This document shows positions 1 through 8,441 of a stretch of 64,000 nucleotides of DNA, one piece after another. Source of the stretch: Arcanobacterium bovis (GTDB lineage: Bacteria > Actinomycetota > Actinomycetes > Actinomycetales > Actinomycetaceae). The stretch spans positions 396,221 through 460,220 of the forward strand of contig NZ_SJDT01000001.1 of the NCBI RefSeq assembly GCF_004331995.1. Reading direction: 5' to 3'. Position 1 is the first letter of the stretch. The number at the start of each line of letters is the position of its first letter. A program made the position numbers and the translations under genes. The notes below the pieces were generated by a model that saw nothing but the letters and a program-made list of their open reading frames with translations, ran no database searches and was not told where the DNA came from.

Positions 1-191
1 GCTTCGAAAAGTTCGCTCTGATCAACGCGCCACCACAATAACGTGCCTTACGATTCTAAACGAAAAACTGCCAAGTTAAAACTTCGCGCACACCGATCTC
101 AGTTTCCCGCCAGAAATCACACTAACTCCGCCCCTCTCAAATTCCCTCAACAGCATTCCCTTACTCACCCAAACTTTGGCAAGATGTAAAT
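1..191. other. Left-edge intergenic sequence
   Basis: No gene or RNA is recognisable in the first 191 bases. They presumably hold the promoter of the quinone oxidoreductase gene. Confidence 0.5.
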
Positions 192-1202
192 ATGAAAGCT
201 ATTCGCACCGTCAACGAACAACCCACAATCGAAGTCGTTCCTGTACCTGAGCCCGGCCACAACGAAATCCGCATCAAAGTAACCAGCGCGGGCATCAACC
301 GCGCCGATATCCTCCAAGTTGAAGGAAAATACCCGCCCCCACCAGGTGCTACGGACATTCTCGGTCTGGAAGTCTCCGGCGTTGTTGACGCGATTGGCAC
401 GCTCGATCCGGAACTGTTGCACAATCCCTGCGCAACCCTCGGGGCACAGGTCATGGCTTTACTGCAAGGAGGCGGCTACGCGCAATACGTCACTGTCGAT
501 ATTCGCCTCGCCTATCCCATCCCCACCAACATCAACCTCACCGACGCCGCCGCGCTACCCGAAGCGCTCGCCACAGCTTATTCAAATCTCGTGCTAGCAG
601 GTGGAATGCAGGCAGGGAGTCGCGTACTCATTCACGGCGGTTCTGGAGGGGTGGGTGTTCACGCAGTCCAACTCGCCAAAGCGTGGGGTGCCACAGTACT
701 AACGACGGCGGGAAGCGCGCCTCGCGTCCAGCGTCTGCTCGATCTTGGCGCAGATCACGCTATCGACTACCACGAGCTCACTGAGGAAACACAACTCGCA
801 CAGTGGACGAGTGAGCATACCGACGGCGCAGGTATCGACGTCGTGCTTGACGTTATGGGAGGTAGCGGGCTTGACGCTAATATCCGCACCCTCACCGACG
901 GCGGAAAAATCGTTATCATCGGTACGCAAGGCGGCACGCGGCCACAATTCAATCTCACGCGACTGATGGTCAGACGCGGCTCAATCATTGGCACTACCCT
1001 GCGTTCGCGGCGTCTGTCTGAACGAATTGATGTGCAGCAACGCGTGGCACAAGACGTTCTTCCTTTCGTCGAAGAAGGGAAAATCAGGCCAGTGATTGAG
1101 CGGATTTACCCGTTTGCGCAGGTTCACGATGCCCATGCAGCGCTTGTTCGCGGCGAGGTATTTGGCAAAGTCCTGCTGCAAGCGCCGGAAGAAGCAGAAT
1201 AA
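192..1202 (+). CDS. NAD(P)H:quinone oxidoreductase, zinc-independent MDR family
   Basis: This 336-residue protein is a medium-chain dehydrogenase/reductase of the quinone oxidoreductase (QOR/PIG3) type, predicted to reduce quinones or other electrophiles with NADPH in the cytoplasm. The GroES-like half carries the NRAD segment (about residues 36-39) and LGLEVSG (57-63). The Rossmann half has the nucleotide-binding motif GGSGGVG (149-155). Length is typical for the family and no zinc-ligand set is visible. Its last 119 bp overlap the 3' end of the convergent membrane-protein gene. The start has no strong ribosome-binding site. The physiological substrate cannot be told from sequence. Confidence 0.88.
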   Translation: MKAIRTVNEQPTIEVVPVPEPGHNEIRIKVTSAGINRADILQVEGKYPPPPGATDILGLEVSGVVDAIGTLDPELLHNPCATLGAQVMALLQGGGYAQYVTVDIRLAYPIPTNINLTDAAALPEALATAYSNLVLAGGMQAGSRVLIHGGSGGVGVHAVQLAKAWGATVLTTAGSAPRVQRLLDLGADHAIDYHELTEETQLAQWTSEHTDGAGIDVVLDVMGGSGLDANIRTLTDGGKIVIIGTQGGTRPQFNLTRLMVRRGSIIGTTLRSRRLSERIDVQQRVAQDVLPFVEEGKIRPVIERIYPFAQVHDAHAALVRGEVFGKVLLQAPEEAE

Positions 1203-3678
1203 AGCCCATCCCCGGCAACACAATTCCCGAATCATTCATCACGAACGCGATGCCGAGGCAGGTTCCAATTGAAATCAGCGTGCATACCGCAACGGAGTCG
1301 AGAAGTTTCGAATACATAGCACGAGCTGCGGGAATAATGACGACGACGATCAGCGCCAAACCTGCAAGCGTCACCCAACGATGGGACGAGGTAAAGAGGA
1401 GGCGGAGGTTCACAGAAATCTTGCGCACGATGATTTCACTCGCCTCGCCGTCCAAAATCGACTGAATGAAGTTACCCAAATGAGTACGCGCTGAACCCGG
1501 ACGTATCCAATCAACAAAAGCAACACCAAAAGCGGCGCCTACACCGCATAAGGCAAGAACACCTGCCTTTTTGACCGACGGAATCCGCCCACTCACGAGC
1601 ATCACAAACACTGCAATCGCCGGCACAAAAGCGAGCGCGCCACCGAAATCGGCACCCATTGTGGGCCAAACACCGATCACCGAAGCCACCAGCGGAAATA
1701 CTGCGCTCACGAGAGCCGCCATCGTTCGAGACCATCCGCGCCCAATGAGCCAGTGAGCCACAAACCCCGCAAAGAGCAGCATACCCGTTGATAGCAGGGC
1801 GAATGCCTCGTTACCTAGACCATAGAACCGTGCGCCAAGCAGAGTATTAAATCCCATCGGCGCATCGGACATCACTTTCGCGCCGGTTGCTGTGTCGATA
1901 GCCAGGGAAATTCCCGTTAGCGTTCCGATCACCACAAGCGGAAGAAGAATATTAAAACGGAACAAGAAGAACGTTGCTACTGCGATTGCGAGCGCAAGAA
2001 GCCACGTGGATGTGATAATCGCCGATTGTGGATTGGCTGCGCGCCACCAGCTGTATACCATCGTGACGAAATGAGAAGCCACCGGCACGCTCGAAATTGT
2101 CAAGCCCATGATTCCGAGCGCTACAGCCACCCATGTTTTGCGAAGGCGGGCACTGAGCGAGTCACTAATCTGGTACAGCTTGCATGCAGCGGAAGAGTTG
2201 CATAAGCGAGCCACTTTGCCCGCACGTGCAACCTCACAAGTACCCGCAACCTTATCCTCACCTGCAGCCTTACCCGTGCCGGCAAACTCACCCTCGCCTA
2301 CAAATCCGCGAACACGCGTCGAATGGCGGAAAACCCCAAAAAGCAGTCCGCACGACGTGGAGATGAAAATAATCGCCGACCACGTCATTTCCACATAAAA
2401 TCCTCCACGAACCTTACGTATTTCACCAGCTTGGAGTGCCATATCGGCTAGGTTCGTACGGCGATACTCAAAACAAGAATCGGCGCTACAAGCGGAAATA
2501 TCACCAAGCGGAACCTTAGCGACGCTGCTGCCAAGAAAAGCAGGGATCGAGGTGTTGGACGGCGACGGTACATCACCGACTCCGGCATCTTTGAGCAGCT
2601 CAAGAGCTGTAGGCAACAGCGAAGCATAAGTAATATTGCCTGTTTGGCGCACTTGAGCGCTCCAAGCCACTGTGTTTTGTGGATGCGCGCTGATGCCATT
2701 GGAAATAAAGCCAGCTTGCATCTGTTCGGCCGATCCCAGGCTTTGCAGTGACGCAAAAACAACCGTCGTGCCTGGTTCTAGTCCTGCCATCAGCGCATCA
2801 ACTCGTTCGGCGTTATTCTTAGCTTGAATATCGCGATAAATTTGCGCAGGTAGGAAGTCTGCTCCGGCTCGCGTCTCCGGATCGTTGTCTGGCAAGCGCG
2901 TGATAAAAAGCGATTTTTCGTTGGCGGCGCTTTGGCGATCTGGATCTAGTGCAAAATTACTAATCGATGCATCTACTATTGTGAGCTGGTGAGAGAGCGA
3001 AGAATCTCGTACTTGTTTAGCGAACAACTCATTGCCCAACGCAGGATCTCGATAACTCTGCGGCGCTTTTCCGTGGCGGTTAGCGGTTATATACGCTGCC
3101 TGTTTTCCTAGCGCCACGTATGTTATTCCGCTATGTTCGAGGAAGTCTCCAAAGCTACCTAACTGTAAATGGGGCGATTCCTCAGCTGACCGAATAGCAA
3201 TTGATGCCCAATTGAGAAACTCTGATCCTGGAAATACGCTCGGCTCCACACATGTTGGCCGCAGTGATACAGAAGTTTTTGACACTTGACCGCCCGCGCC
3301 CATCGCCATGGCAAGATCAATCGGGCACGTCCAATCCAATAACGACGGCGGGATAACGTTGAACATCGTGCCGGAACTGGCCCATCGCGCGAGCGCCGGA
3401 GTGCTCCGCGCATTGATATAATCCCAGTTCAGAGAGTCGGTAAGAATCACGACGACGGATTTTTTGGTGGCGTTCGCAGCCGCCGGAGAGTTCGTAATAC
3501 TCGGCGCGTCCGCAGCGCCCGTCCTCGTGGTAGCCGCTGTATCAGCAACCGCTTGCACTCTCAGCATTCCGCCGAGCAATAATTGTGCAACAAGCAGGAA
3601 AAACGCTACAACAAACAGAAGTGTTCTGGCACCTGTATCCGCAAACAGTTTCCGAGATCCCATGCCATTGCGTCGCAT
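1084..3678 (-). CDS. Large membrane protein with alkaline-phosphatase-like ectodomain (paralogue of 8442-10778)
   Basis: An 864-residue protein. An N-terminal membrane anchor (about residues 18-38) is followed by a probable extracytoplasmic domain (about 70-440) whose opening VVVILTDSLNWDYI and following STPALARW segment resemble the alkaline phosphatase/sulfatase fold. The C-terminal half holds roughly eight hydrophobic segments, including the motif RFYGLGNEAFAL. Between the first cytoplasmic-side helix and the membrane block lies a stretch of four degenerate six-residue repeats (AGTGKA, AGEDKV, AGTCEV, ARAGKV). The start lies 2 nt after the stop of the HAD gene, so it is probably the third gene of a serS operon. 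The C-terminus is encoded antisense to the last 119 bp of the quinone oxidoreductase gene. Function unknown; a role in cell-envelope polymer modification is only a guess. Confidence 0.8.
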   Translation of the reverse strand: MRRNGMGSRKLFADTGARTLLFVVAFFLLVAQLLLGGMLRVQAVADTAATTRTGAADAPSITNSPAAANATKKSVVVILTDSLNWDYINARSTPALARWASSGTMFNVIPPSLLDWTCPIDLAMAMGAGGQVSKTSVSLRPTCVEPSVFPGSEFLNWASIAIRSAEESPHLQLGSFGDFLEHSGITYVALGKQAAYITANRHGKAPQSYRDPALGNELFAKQVRDSSLSHQLTIVDASISNFALDPDRQSAANEKSLFITRLPDNDPETRAGADFLPAQIYRDIQAKNNAERVDALMAGLEPGTTVVFASLQSLGSAEQMQAGFISNGISAHPQNTVAWSAQVRQTGNITYASLLPTALELLKDAGVGDVPSPSNTSIPAFLGSSVAKVPLGDISACSADSCFEYRRTNLADMALQAGEIRKVRGGFYVEMTWSAIIFISTSCGLLFGVFRHSTRVRGFVGEGEFAGTGKAAGEDKVAGTCEVARAGKVARLCNSSAACKLYQISDSLSARLRKTWVAVALGIMGLTISSVPVASHFVTMVYSWWRAANPQSAIITSTWLLALAIAVATFFLFRFNILLPLVVIGTLTGISLAIDTATGAKVMSDAPMGFNTLLGARFYGLGNEAFALLSTGMLLFAGFVAHWLIGRGWSRTMAALVSAVFPLVASVIGVWPTMGADFGGALAFVPAIAVFVMLVSGRIPSVKKAGVLALCGVGAAFGVAFVDWIRPGSARTHLGNFIQSILDGEASEIIVRKISVNLRLLFTSSHRWVTLAGLALIVVVIIPAARAMYSKLLDSVAVCTLISIGTCLGIAFVMNDSGIVLPGMGFILLLPALAAGLCQIPRREQALHGHREPAQTGKSAQSLA
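2213..2300 (-). repeat. Degenerate 18-bp in-frame tandem repeats
   Basis: About four degenerate 18-bp units inside the preceding membrane-protein gene encode the six-residue units AGTGKA, AGEDKV, AGTCEV and ARAGKV. They sit in a hydrophilic linker and may vary in number between strains. Confidence 0.6.
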
Positions 3679-3680
3679 GA

Positions 3681-4622
3681 TTAGCCCAGCAATTCCTCAA
3701 GCACGAGCGCACACCCGTCAAGGTACACGTCTTCGGTCATTGCATCTGCATACGCGGCAACATACTCCGGCGCATTGCCCATCGCTATACCAACGCCAGC
3801 CCAAGCAAGCATTTCGCAGTCATTACCTGAATCGCCCACCGCAACCGTGTGGCGGGCGTCAACGCCAAGGACATTTCGCACATATTCAAGGCTCGTAGCT
3901 TTCGAGATTCCCACCGGCGCAATATCCATCCACGCCGACCAACCCACAGCGTATTCCATGCCATGTAAGCCCAGGTCATCCATAACGTCGAGCAATTCTA
4001 AGGCAGTCAAATGCGGGGCACGCACCGTCAAACGCGTTGCGTGTGGATCGCTCAACTGCGCAAGAGGCACAATCACCGACTGCCCCGTGAGCTCACCGGG
4101 CGGAAATTCCCCGGTGATCTTTCGCGCCTGATCAAGCGTCTCAACTGCCATAACAGCATCAGGTAACGCCTTGGAAATAATCTCAATTTCCCGCTGCGGA
4201 TCAAAAGTATTGGACGCAACTATCGCCACCTCGGGCGTAGCTTCTTTCACGACGTCGGCCACCGGCGTCGTCCTCTCTTGCGGCGCGATTCCCCCAACAC
4301 TCAACACGATTGACCCGTTGGAACACACCGCATATCCACGGCAAAAATCGAATTGCTGCATCGCCACTTGCGCCCCGGAAATGCCGCGCCCGGTAGCGAT
4401 CACCAAATTCGTTCCAGCAGCTAGATGCGCCGCAATGGCCTTTTTGACGCGCGGAGAAAGGGAAGTGTCGTGGTGCAGAATCGTGCCGTCAATATCGAGA
4501 GCAACCATCAGCTGCGGCCCTGCGCTTGGCAGTTCAGCAGCCAAAATTGCCTCCCGCCACGCAGTGTTTGGAGCAGTGCGTGGCGGCAGTCCGCCAGAAG
4601 AATCAGACCGTGGTGCTGTCAC
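3681..4622 (-). CDS. HAD-superfamily hydrolase, Cof type
   Basis: A 313-residue cytoplasmic phosphatase of the Cof/YbiV subfamily, which typically dephosphorylates sugar phosphates or similar metabolites. The nucleophile motif ALDIDGT (Asp43, Asp45) and the C-terminal motif [15 protein letters not shown], which binds magnesium, are both visible, with a C2-type cap between them. It starts with GTG in a 4-bp GTGA overlap with the serS stop and ends 2 nt before the membrane protein gene, so the three genes look translationally coupled. About 35 residues precede the HAD core, slightly longer than usual. Confidence 0.88.
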   Translation of the reverse strand: MTAPRSDSSGGLPPRTAPNTAWREAILAAELPSAGPQLMVALDIDGTILHHDTSLSPRVKKAIAAHLAAGTNLVIATGRGISGAQVAMQQFDFCRGYAVCSNGSIVLSVGGIAPQERTTPVADVVKEATPEVAIVASNTFDPQREIEIISKALPDAVMAVETLDQARKITGEFPPGELTGQSVIVPLAQLSDPHATRLTVRAPHLTALELLDVMDDLGLHGMEYAVGWSAWMDIAPVGISKATSLEYVRNVLGVDARHTVAVGDSGNDCEMLAWAGVGIAMGNAPEYVAAYADAMTEDVYLDGCALVLEELLG

Positions 4623-5893
4623 TTCTTAACCGGTTCAATAACCTCGCGACCACCCATGTATGGTCGCAAAGCTGCAGGGATATAGAGCGAGCCGTCGGCC
4701 TGCTGATGGTTTTCAAGCATCGCCACCAGCCAGCGCGTGGTGGCCAAAGTTCCGTTGAGAGTGGCGACGGCGTTCGTGCCGTTTTCACCACGGAAACGCG
4801 TGTTGAGACGACGCGCCTGGAAAGTCGTGCAGTTCGAGGTAGAGGTGACTTCCATGTAGCGATTCTGCGTAGGAAGCCAAGCTTCACAATCGAATTTCTG
4901 CGCAGCTGAAGAGCCAAGATCACCAGCGGCAGTATTGATCACGCGATAAGGAAGCTCAGCCTTGGCAATCATTTCTTCTTCCCAGGCCAAGAAGCGCTCG
5001 TGCTCTTCAAGCGCGTCGGTAGGGTCGCAGTAGGAGAACATCTCCACCTTATTGAACTGGTGTACGCGAATGATTCCGCGAGTATCTTTGCCGTAGGATC
5101 CAGCCTCACGTCGGTAACAGGTAGACCAGCCAGCATAACGAATTGGTCCTTGCGTAAGGTCAATGATTTCGTCCTTGTGGTAACCCGCGAGCGCCACCTC
5201 AGACGTGCCTGTGAGGTAAAGATCGTCGGCCGGGAGATAGTAGATCTCATCTGCGTGAGCACCGAGGAAGCCAGTACCACCCATAATGTCTGGGTTTACG
5301 AGCGTTGGCGTGGTGAGCAGAGTAAAGCCGTACTTCTCTGCCTGATCGGCTGCGGCCGTGAGCAAAGCAAGCTCCAGACGCGCACCCACGCCTTTCAGAT
5401 AGTAGAAACGAGAGCCAGCTACCTTGGTGCCGCGAGCCATGTCTACGGCGTCGATCGCTTCGGCGACGTCGAGGTGATCCTTTGGTTCGAAACCTTCCGT
5501 TGCGAAATCACGCGGCTCGCCAACGTGTTTGAGCACCACGTAATCATCTTCGCCACCTGCGGGAACGCCGTCTTCAATAAGATTTGGAAGCTTGAACATC
5601 GCCTCCGTGAAGGCTTGATCGGCGGCGTTGGACTCGGCCTCTAACGCCTTGACCTGCTCCGAGAGCTCTTTAGCTTTAGCCAAAATTGCTGGGCGCTCGT
5701 CAGCAGAGGCTTGACCGATCGTTCGTGAAAGCGACTTCTGCTCCGAACGAAGATCTTCGAAAGCTTGCAGTGCCTTGCGGCGCGATTCATCGGCACTCAA
5801 AATCACGTCTACAACGGACTCATCAGCGCCACGCGCACGTTGGGAGGCACGAACTGCCTCAGGATTTTCACGAATAATGCGGATATCGATCAT
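4619..5893 (-). CDS. serS: Seryl-tRNA synthetase
   Basis: A 424-residue class II aminoacyl-tRNA synthetase that charges tRNA-Ser and tRNA-Sec with serine. The N-terminal 110 residues form the charged tRNA-binding coiled coil. The catalytic core shows [10 protein letters not shown], the motif 2 region around [20 protein letters not shown], and motif 3 around [18 protein letters not shown]. Length is normal. There is no Shine-Dalgarno; a TATCCT hexamer ends 6 nt before the ATG, suggesting a leaderless message. It heads an operon with the HAD phosphatase and the large membrane protein. Confidence 0.97.
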   Translation of the reverse strand: MIDIRIIRENPEAVRASQRARGADESVVDVILSADESRRKALQAFEDLRSEQKSLSRTIGQASADERPAILAKAKELSEQVKALEAESNAADQAFTEAMFKLPNLIEDGVPAGGEDDYVVLKHVGEPRDFATEGFEPKDHLDVAEAIDAVDMARGTKVAGSRFYYLKGVGARLELALLTAAADQAEKYGFTLLTTPTLVNPDIMGGTGFLGAHADEIYYLPADDLYLTGTSEVALAGYHKDEIIDLTQGPIRYAGWSTCYRREAGSYGKDTRGIIRVHQFNKVEMFSYCDPTDALEEHERFLAWEEEMIAKAELPYRVINTAAGDLGSSAAQKFDCEAWLPTQNRYMEVTSTSNCTTFQARRLNTRFRGENGTNAVATLNGTLATTRWLVAMLENHQQADGSLYIPAALRPYMGGREVIEPVKK

Positions 5894-5899
5894 ATATTA

Positions 5900-5905
5900 A
5901 GGATA
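5900..5905 (-). promoter_or_regulatory. Predicted -10 hexamer of a leaderless serS promoter
   Basis: On the minus strand TATCCT is followed by TAATAT and then the ATG, a 6-nt gap expected when transcription starts at the initiation codon. No ribosome-binding site is present. Confidence 0.5.
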
Positions 5906-6002
5906 GGCGCTCTGGGCTTTATCGGCTAATTTGCACGCCGAACTGTTCACAATTCCACTGCGAAGCCACGCGAGATTCCCTGCATAAACACTGGTTTTAA
6001 CG

Positions 6003-6008
6003 TACGCT
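6003..6008 (+). promoter_or_regulatory. Predicted -10 hexamer of a leaderless promoter for the lipid kinase gene
   Basis: TACGCT lies 7 nt before the ATG and no Shine-Dalgarno sequence is present. A weak CTGCAT is found about 17 nt further upstream. Confidence 0.45.
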
Positions 6009-6015
6009 TAGTAAC

Positions 6016-7206
6016 ATGAGACCTGAACTCATCATCTCTATCATCGCCTTAGTTCTCGCTGTGATTGCCCTTGGCGCCACCGCTGCTGTGTACTATATGC
6101 TGCGAAAGCCACATGCCGCTCAGCCAGCGAATATGCCCACCTCCGAGCCAGCGAGCGCGACTGCGCTGCTAGAGGCCGAAGCTTCCGCCGGCGAGATTCT
6201 CGACGGCCCGCCCCACGTTATCTACAATCCCAGCAAAACTGCCGATTGGCGCAAAATCCGCGAAGAGCTGGTGCGTGCGGCCGACGCCGCCGGTTTGCCT
6301 GAACCGGTATGGATTAAGACGACGGAGGAGGACCCTGGTTTTGGTCAGGCTCGCCATGCGTTAGACAACCGTGCCTGCGTTGTTATTGCTGCGGGCGGCG
6401 ATGGAACGGTTCGTGCCGTTGCGCAAGTACTCGCTGGCACCAGCACACCGCTCGGCATTATGCCTGTTGGCACTGGCAATCTTTTGGCCCGAAATCTAGA
6501 TTTCCCGATTCAGTCCATCAAAGATCTTGCGCAAATCGCTCTCACTGGCATCAATAAGTGTTTCGATGTGGGACGCATCAATATTGAGGAAACGTTGAGC
6601 GAAAGCCAAATAGAGAGTCAATCAGAGAACCAGACAGACGACGGCTCGGCCGCACCAGCTGGTCATCATGCCTTTATGGTGATGGGCGGTGTGGGATTCG
6701 ATGCCGATTTGATGGACTCTACCAAGTCAGAACTCAAAGATCGGATCGGCTGGCTCGCATATGTGCAGGCTGCAGGCACACATCTTTTTTCTTCCAAGCT
6801 CAAAGCGCAATTGCAGCTCTCGGCCAATCGGCAGCCGGTAGACGTGGAGGCCCGCTCGGTGATGTTCCTCAACTGCGGCGAACTCACCGGCGGAATCGTG
6901 CTCGAACCTCATGCCGATCCAGCTGATCAATGGCTCGACTTGGCAGTTCTTGACGTGCGCGGAGGAATCCTCGGCTGGTTCGATCTAGCGCGCCGCGTGA
7001 TCCTCAAAGGAATCGGCTTCCAAGCGCACGACCTCATCAAACAAAACGTCGTAGCTGGTCACATCACCACACGGCGCATTCGCGAGTGCCGCGTAGCCCT
7101 GGAAAGACCTCAGCAGCTACAGCTCGACGGCGATGTGCTCGGCGTCGTCCAGGACTTCACCGTGGAAGTTTTGCCACAGTCACTCTACATCCGCACTCGG
7201 CATTGA
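6016..7206 (+). CDS. Diacylglycerol kinase family lipid kinase (DagK/YegS type), membrane anchored
   Basis: A 396-residue protein with an N-terminal transmembrane segment (residues 6-28) and a DAGK catalytic domain. The nucleotide-binding GGDGT motif is at 127-131 and GTGN at 152-155. Members of this family phosphorylate diacylglycerol, sphingoid lipids or related lipids and recycle diacylglycerol for phospholipid synthesis. A hydrophilic insert around residues 195-215 (rich in Ser, Gln, Asn and Glu) interrupts the core. The gene overlaps the convergent pheA by 27 bp. The exact lipid substrate is not resolvable. Confidence 0.87.
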   Translation: MRPELIISIIALVLAVIALGATAAVYYMLRKPHAAQPANMPTSEPASATALLEAEASAGEILDGPPHVIYNPSKTADWRKIREELVRAADAAGLPEPVWIKTTEEDPGFGQARHALDNRACVVIAAGGDGTVRAVAQVLAGTSTPLGIMPVGTGNLLARNLDFPIQSIKDLAQIALTGINKCFDVGRINIEETLSESQIESQSENQTDDGSAAPAGHHAFMVMGGVGFDADLMDSTKSELKDRIGWLAYVQAAGTHLFSSKLKAQLQLSANRQPVDVEARSVMFLNCGELTGGIVLEPHADPADQWLDLAVLDVRGGILGWFDLARRVILKGIGFQAHDLIKQNVVAGHITTRRIRECRVALERPQQLQLDGDVLGVVQDFTVEVLPQSLYIRTRH

Positions 7207-8178
7207 TCGGCTGACCAGGCTTTTCACCCAAGCTCGTGCCGCATGGAAATCGCTATCTGCGGTACCTGCCAAGAGTTTTGTTTTCACGCCAGCTGCCGAG
7301 GGATACGAGCCAAGGAAAGTCACCTTGGGGCTCACGCGATGCAAAGCAACCAGCGTGGACTGAATCCGCTCGTCGAAAATATGCCCCTCGGCGTCGATAG
7401 AAAACGCGTATCGACCCAAAGAATCTCCGATCGGACGCGACTCAATCCGGGTGAGATTCACCCCATGAGCTGCAAACTGTTCGAGCAGCGTAAGCAAAGC
7501 ACCAGCTTCATCTGTAGGTAGCTGCACCATCAAAGTCGTTTTATCAGATCCGGTACGCGGCGGCACTGCGCCAGCCGCGCCTATCATCACGAAGCGAGTG
7601 ACGGCGTCGGGATTATCGGCCACATCCGCACTCAACACCTCGAGACCATACTGTTGCGCTGCGAGAGGTGAGACGAGCGTGGCGTCGTATGCGGCGTCGT
7701 CGTAAGGAAGCGTGAGGCCTTTGGCACCTGCTGCGGTTGACGTCGCCGGAAGATGGACGACGTCGGGCAGGTGGGTGAGGAGCCAGTTTCGGCACTGCGT
7801 CCAGGCGGCGTTGTGAGTGGAGAGCCGCTTAATGCCCGCAAGCTTCGTTCCAGGGCGAACAGCGAGCACGAAGGAAATCTGTTGCAGTACTTCGGCACCG
7901 ATAATCAGGTCGGCGCTTTGTGCGAGGGTGTCGAGAGTTGCGTTGATGCCACCTTCGACCGAATTTTCAATAGGGACGACGGCGAAATCAGCCTCGCCCT
8001 CGCGCACCATTTTTATTGCGCGGGGAGCGTCAATTGCAGGAATATGCGTGGTATTGGAGTCCTCAGGAGCGATGGCATTGAGCGCCTGCTGGCAAAAAGT
8101 GCCGCGCGGACCGAGAAATGCGAAACGGGTTGGGCTGGTTGTGGCAGCCGCGTGCGCCGATGTAGTTACGCCATCCAT
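7180..8178 (-). CDS. pheA: Prephenate dehydratase with ACT domain
   Basis: A 332-residue monofunctional prephenate dehydratase that makes phenylpyruvate for phenylalanine synthesis. The PDT domain shows GPRGTFCQQAL near the N-terminus, ENSVEGG (71-77) and the catalytic TRF motif (VTRFVMIG, about 188-195). A C-terminal ACT domain with the phenylalanine-sensing ESRP motif predicts feedback inhibition. There is no chorismate mutase domain. AGGAG lies a suitable distance before the ATG. About 40 residues follow the ACT domain. It appears to be a single-gene unit. Confidence 0.95.
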   Translation of the reverse strand: MDGVTTSAHAAATTSPTRFAFLGPRGTFCQQALNAIAPEDSNTTHIPAIDAPRAIKMVREGEADFAVVPIENSVEGGINATLDTLAQSADLIIGAEVLQQISFVLAVRPGTKLAGIKRLSTHNAAWTQCRNWLLTHLPDVVHLPATSTAAGAKGLTLPYDDAAYDATLVSPLAAQQYGLEVLSADVADNPDAVTRFVMIGAAGAVPPRTGSDKTTLMVQLPTDEAGALLTLLEQFAAHGVNLTRIESRPIGDSLGRYAFSIDAEGHIFDERIQSTLVALHRVSPKVTFLGSYPSAAGVKTKLLAGTADSDFHAARAWVKSLVSRSMPSADVE

Positions 8179-8404
8179 ATATTCTCCTCACAGTGCTTAG
8201 CTTTTTACCACTGTAATGCTTTTAGAAACGAAGCGCTCCCAGTGAATACTATGCGGAAAGTGAATGAGATCGGGAAACAGTAGTTGAGTATCGTAGGATT
8301 GGATTGGGAAATATGATCCAAGTGTGCGTATTAAACTGCAAAGCTACCTTCGTGGTTGACAATGCCGCAGCTAGATTATGATGTTTTCCACCAAAGCCTG
8401 TTTT

Positions 8405-8428
8405 CCGCTTAGAAATCCGCTTAGAAAG
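8405..8428 (+). repeat. Tandem 12-bp direct repeat in a promoter region
   Basis: CCGCTTAGAAAT is followed immediately by CCGCTTAGAAAG, one base before the predicted -10 of the next gene. It overlaps the expected -35 region and could be an activator or repressor site. Confidence 0.55.
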
Positions 8429-8434
8429 TAGACT
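8429..8434 (+). promoter_or_regulatory. Predicted -10 hexamer of a leaderless promoter
   Basis: TAGACT ends 7 nt before the GTG start of the membrane protein gene, which has no Shine-Dalgarno sequence. Confidence 0.45.
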
Positions 8435-8441
8435 CCCGCAC

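Noticed and set aside
12..1202. Frames on the opposite strand and in other phases of the quinone oxidoreductase gene
   Set aside because: They are shadows of the main gene with no independent start signals or domains.
5894..6015. T-box leader for serS
   Set aside because: The gap is only 122 bp, shared with a divergent gene, and serS appears to be leaderless.
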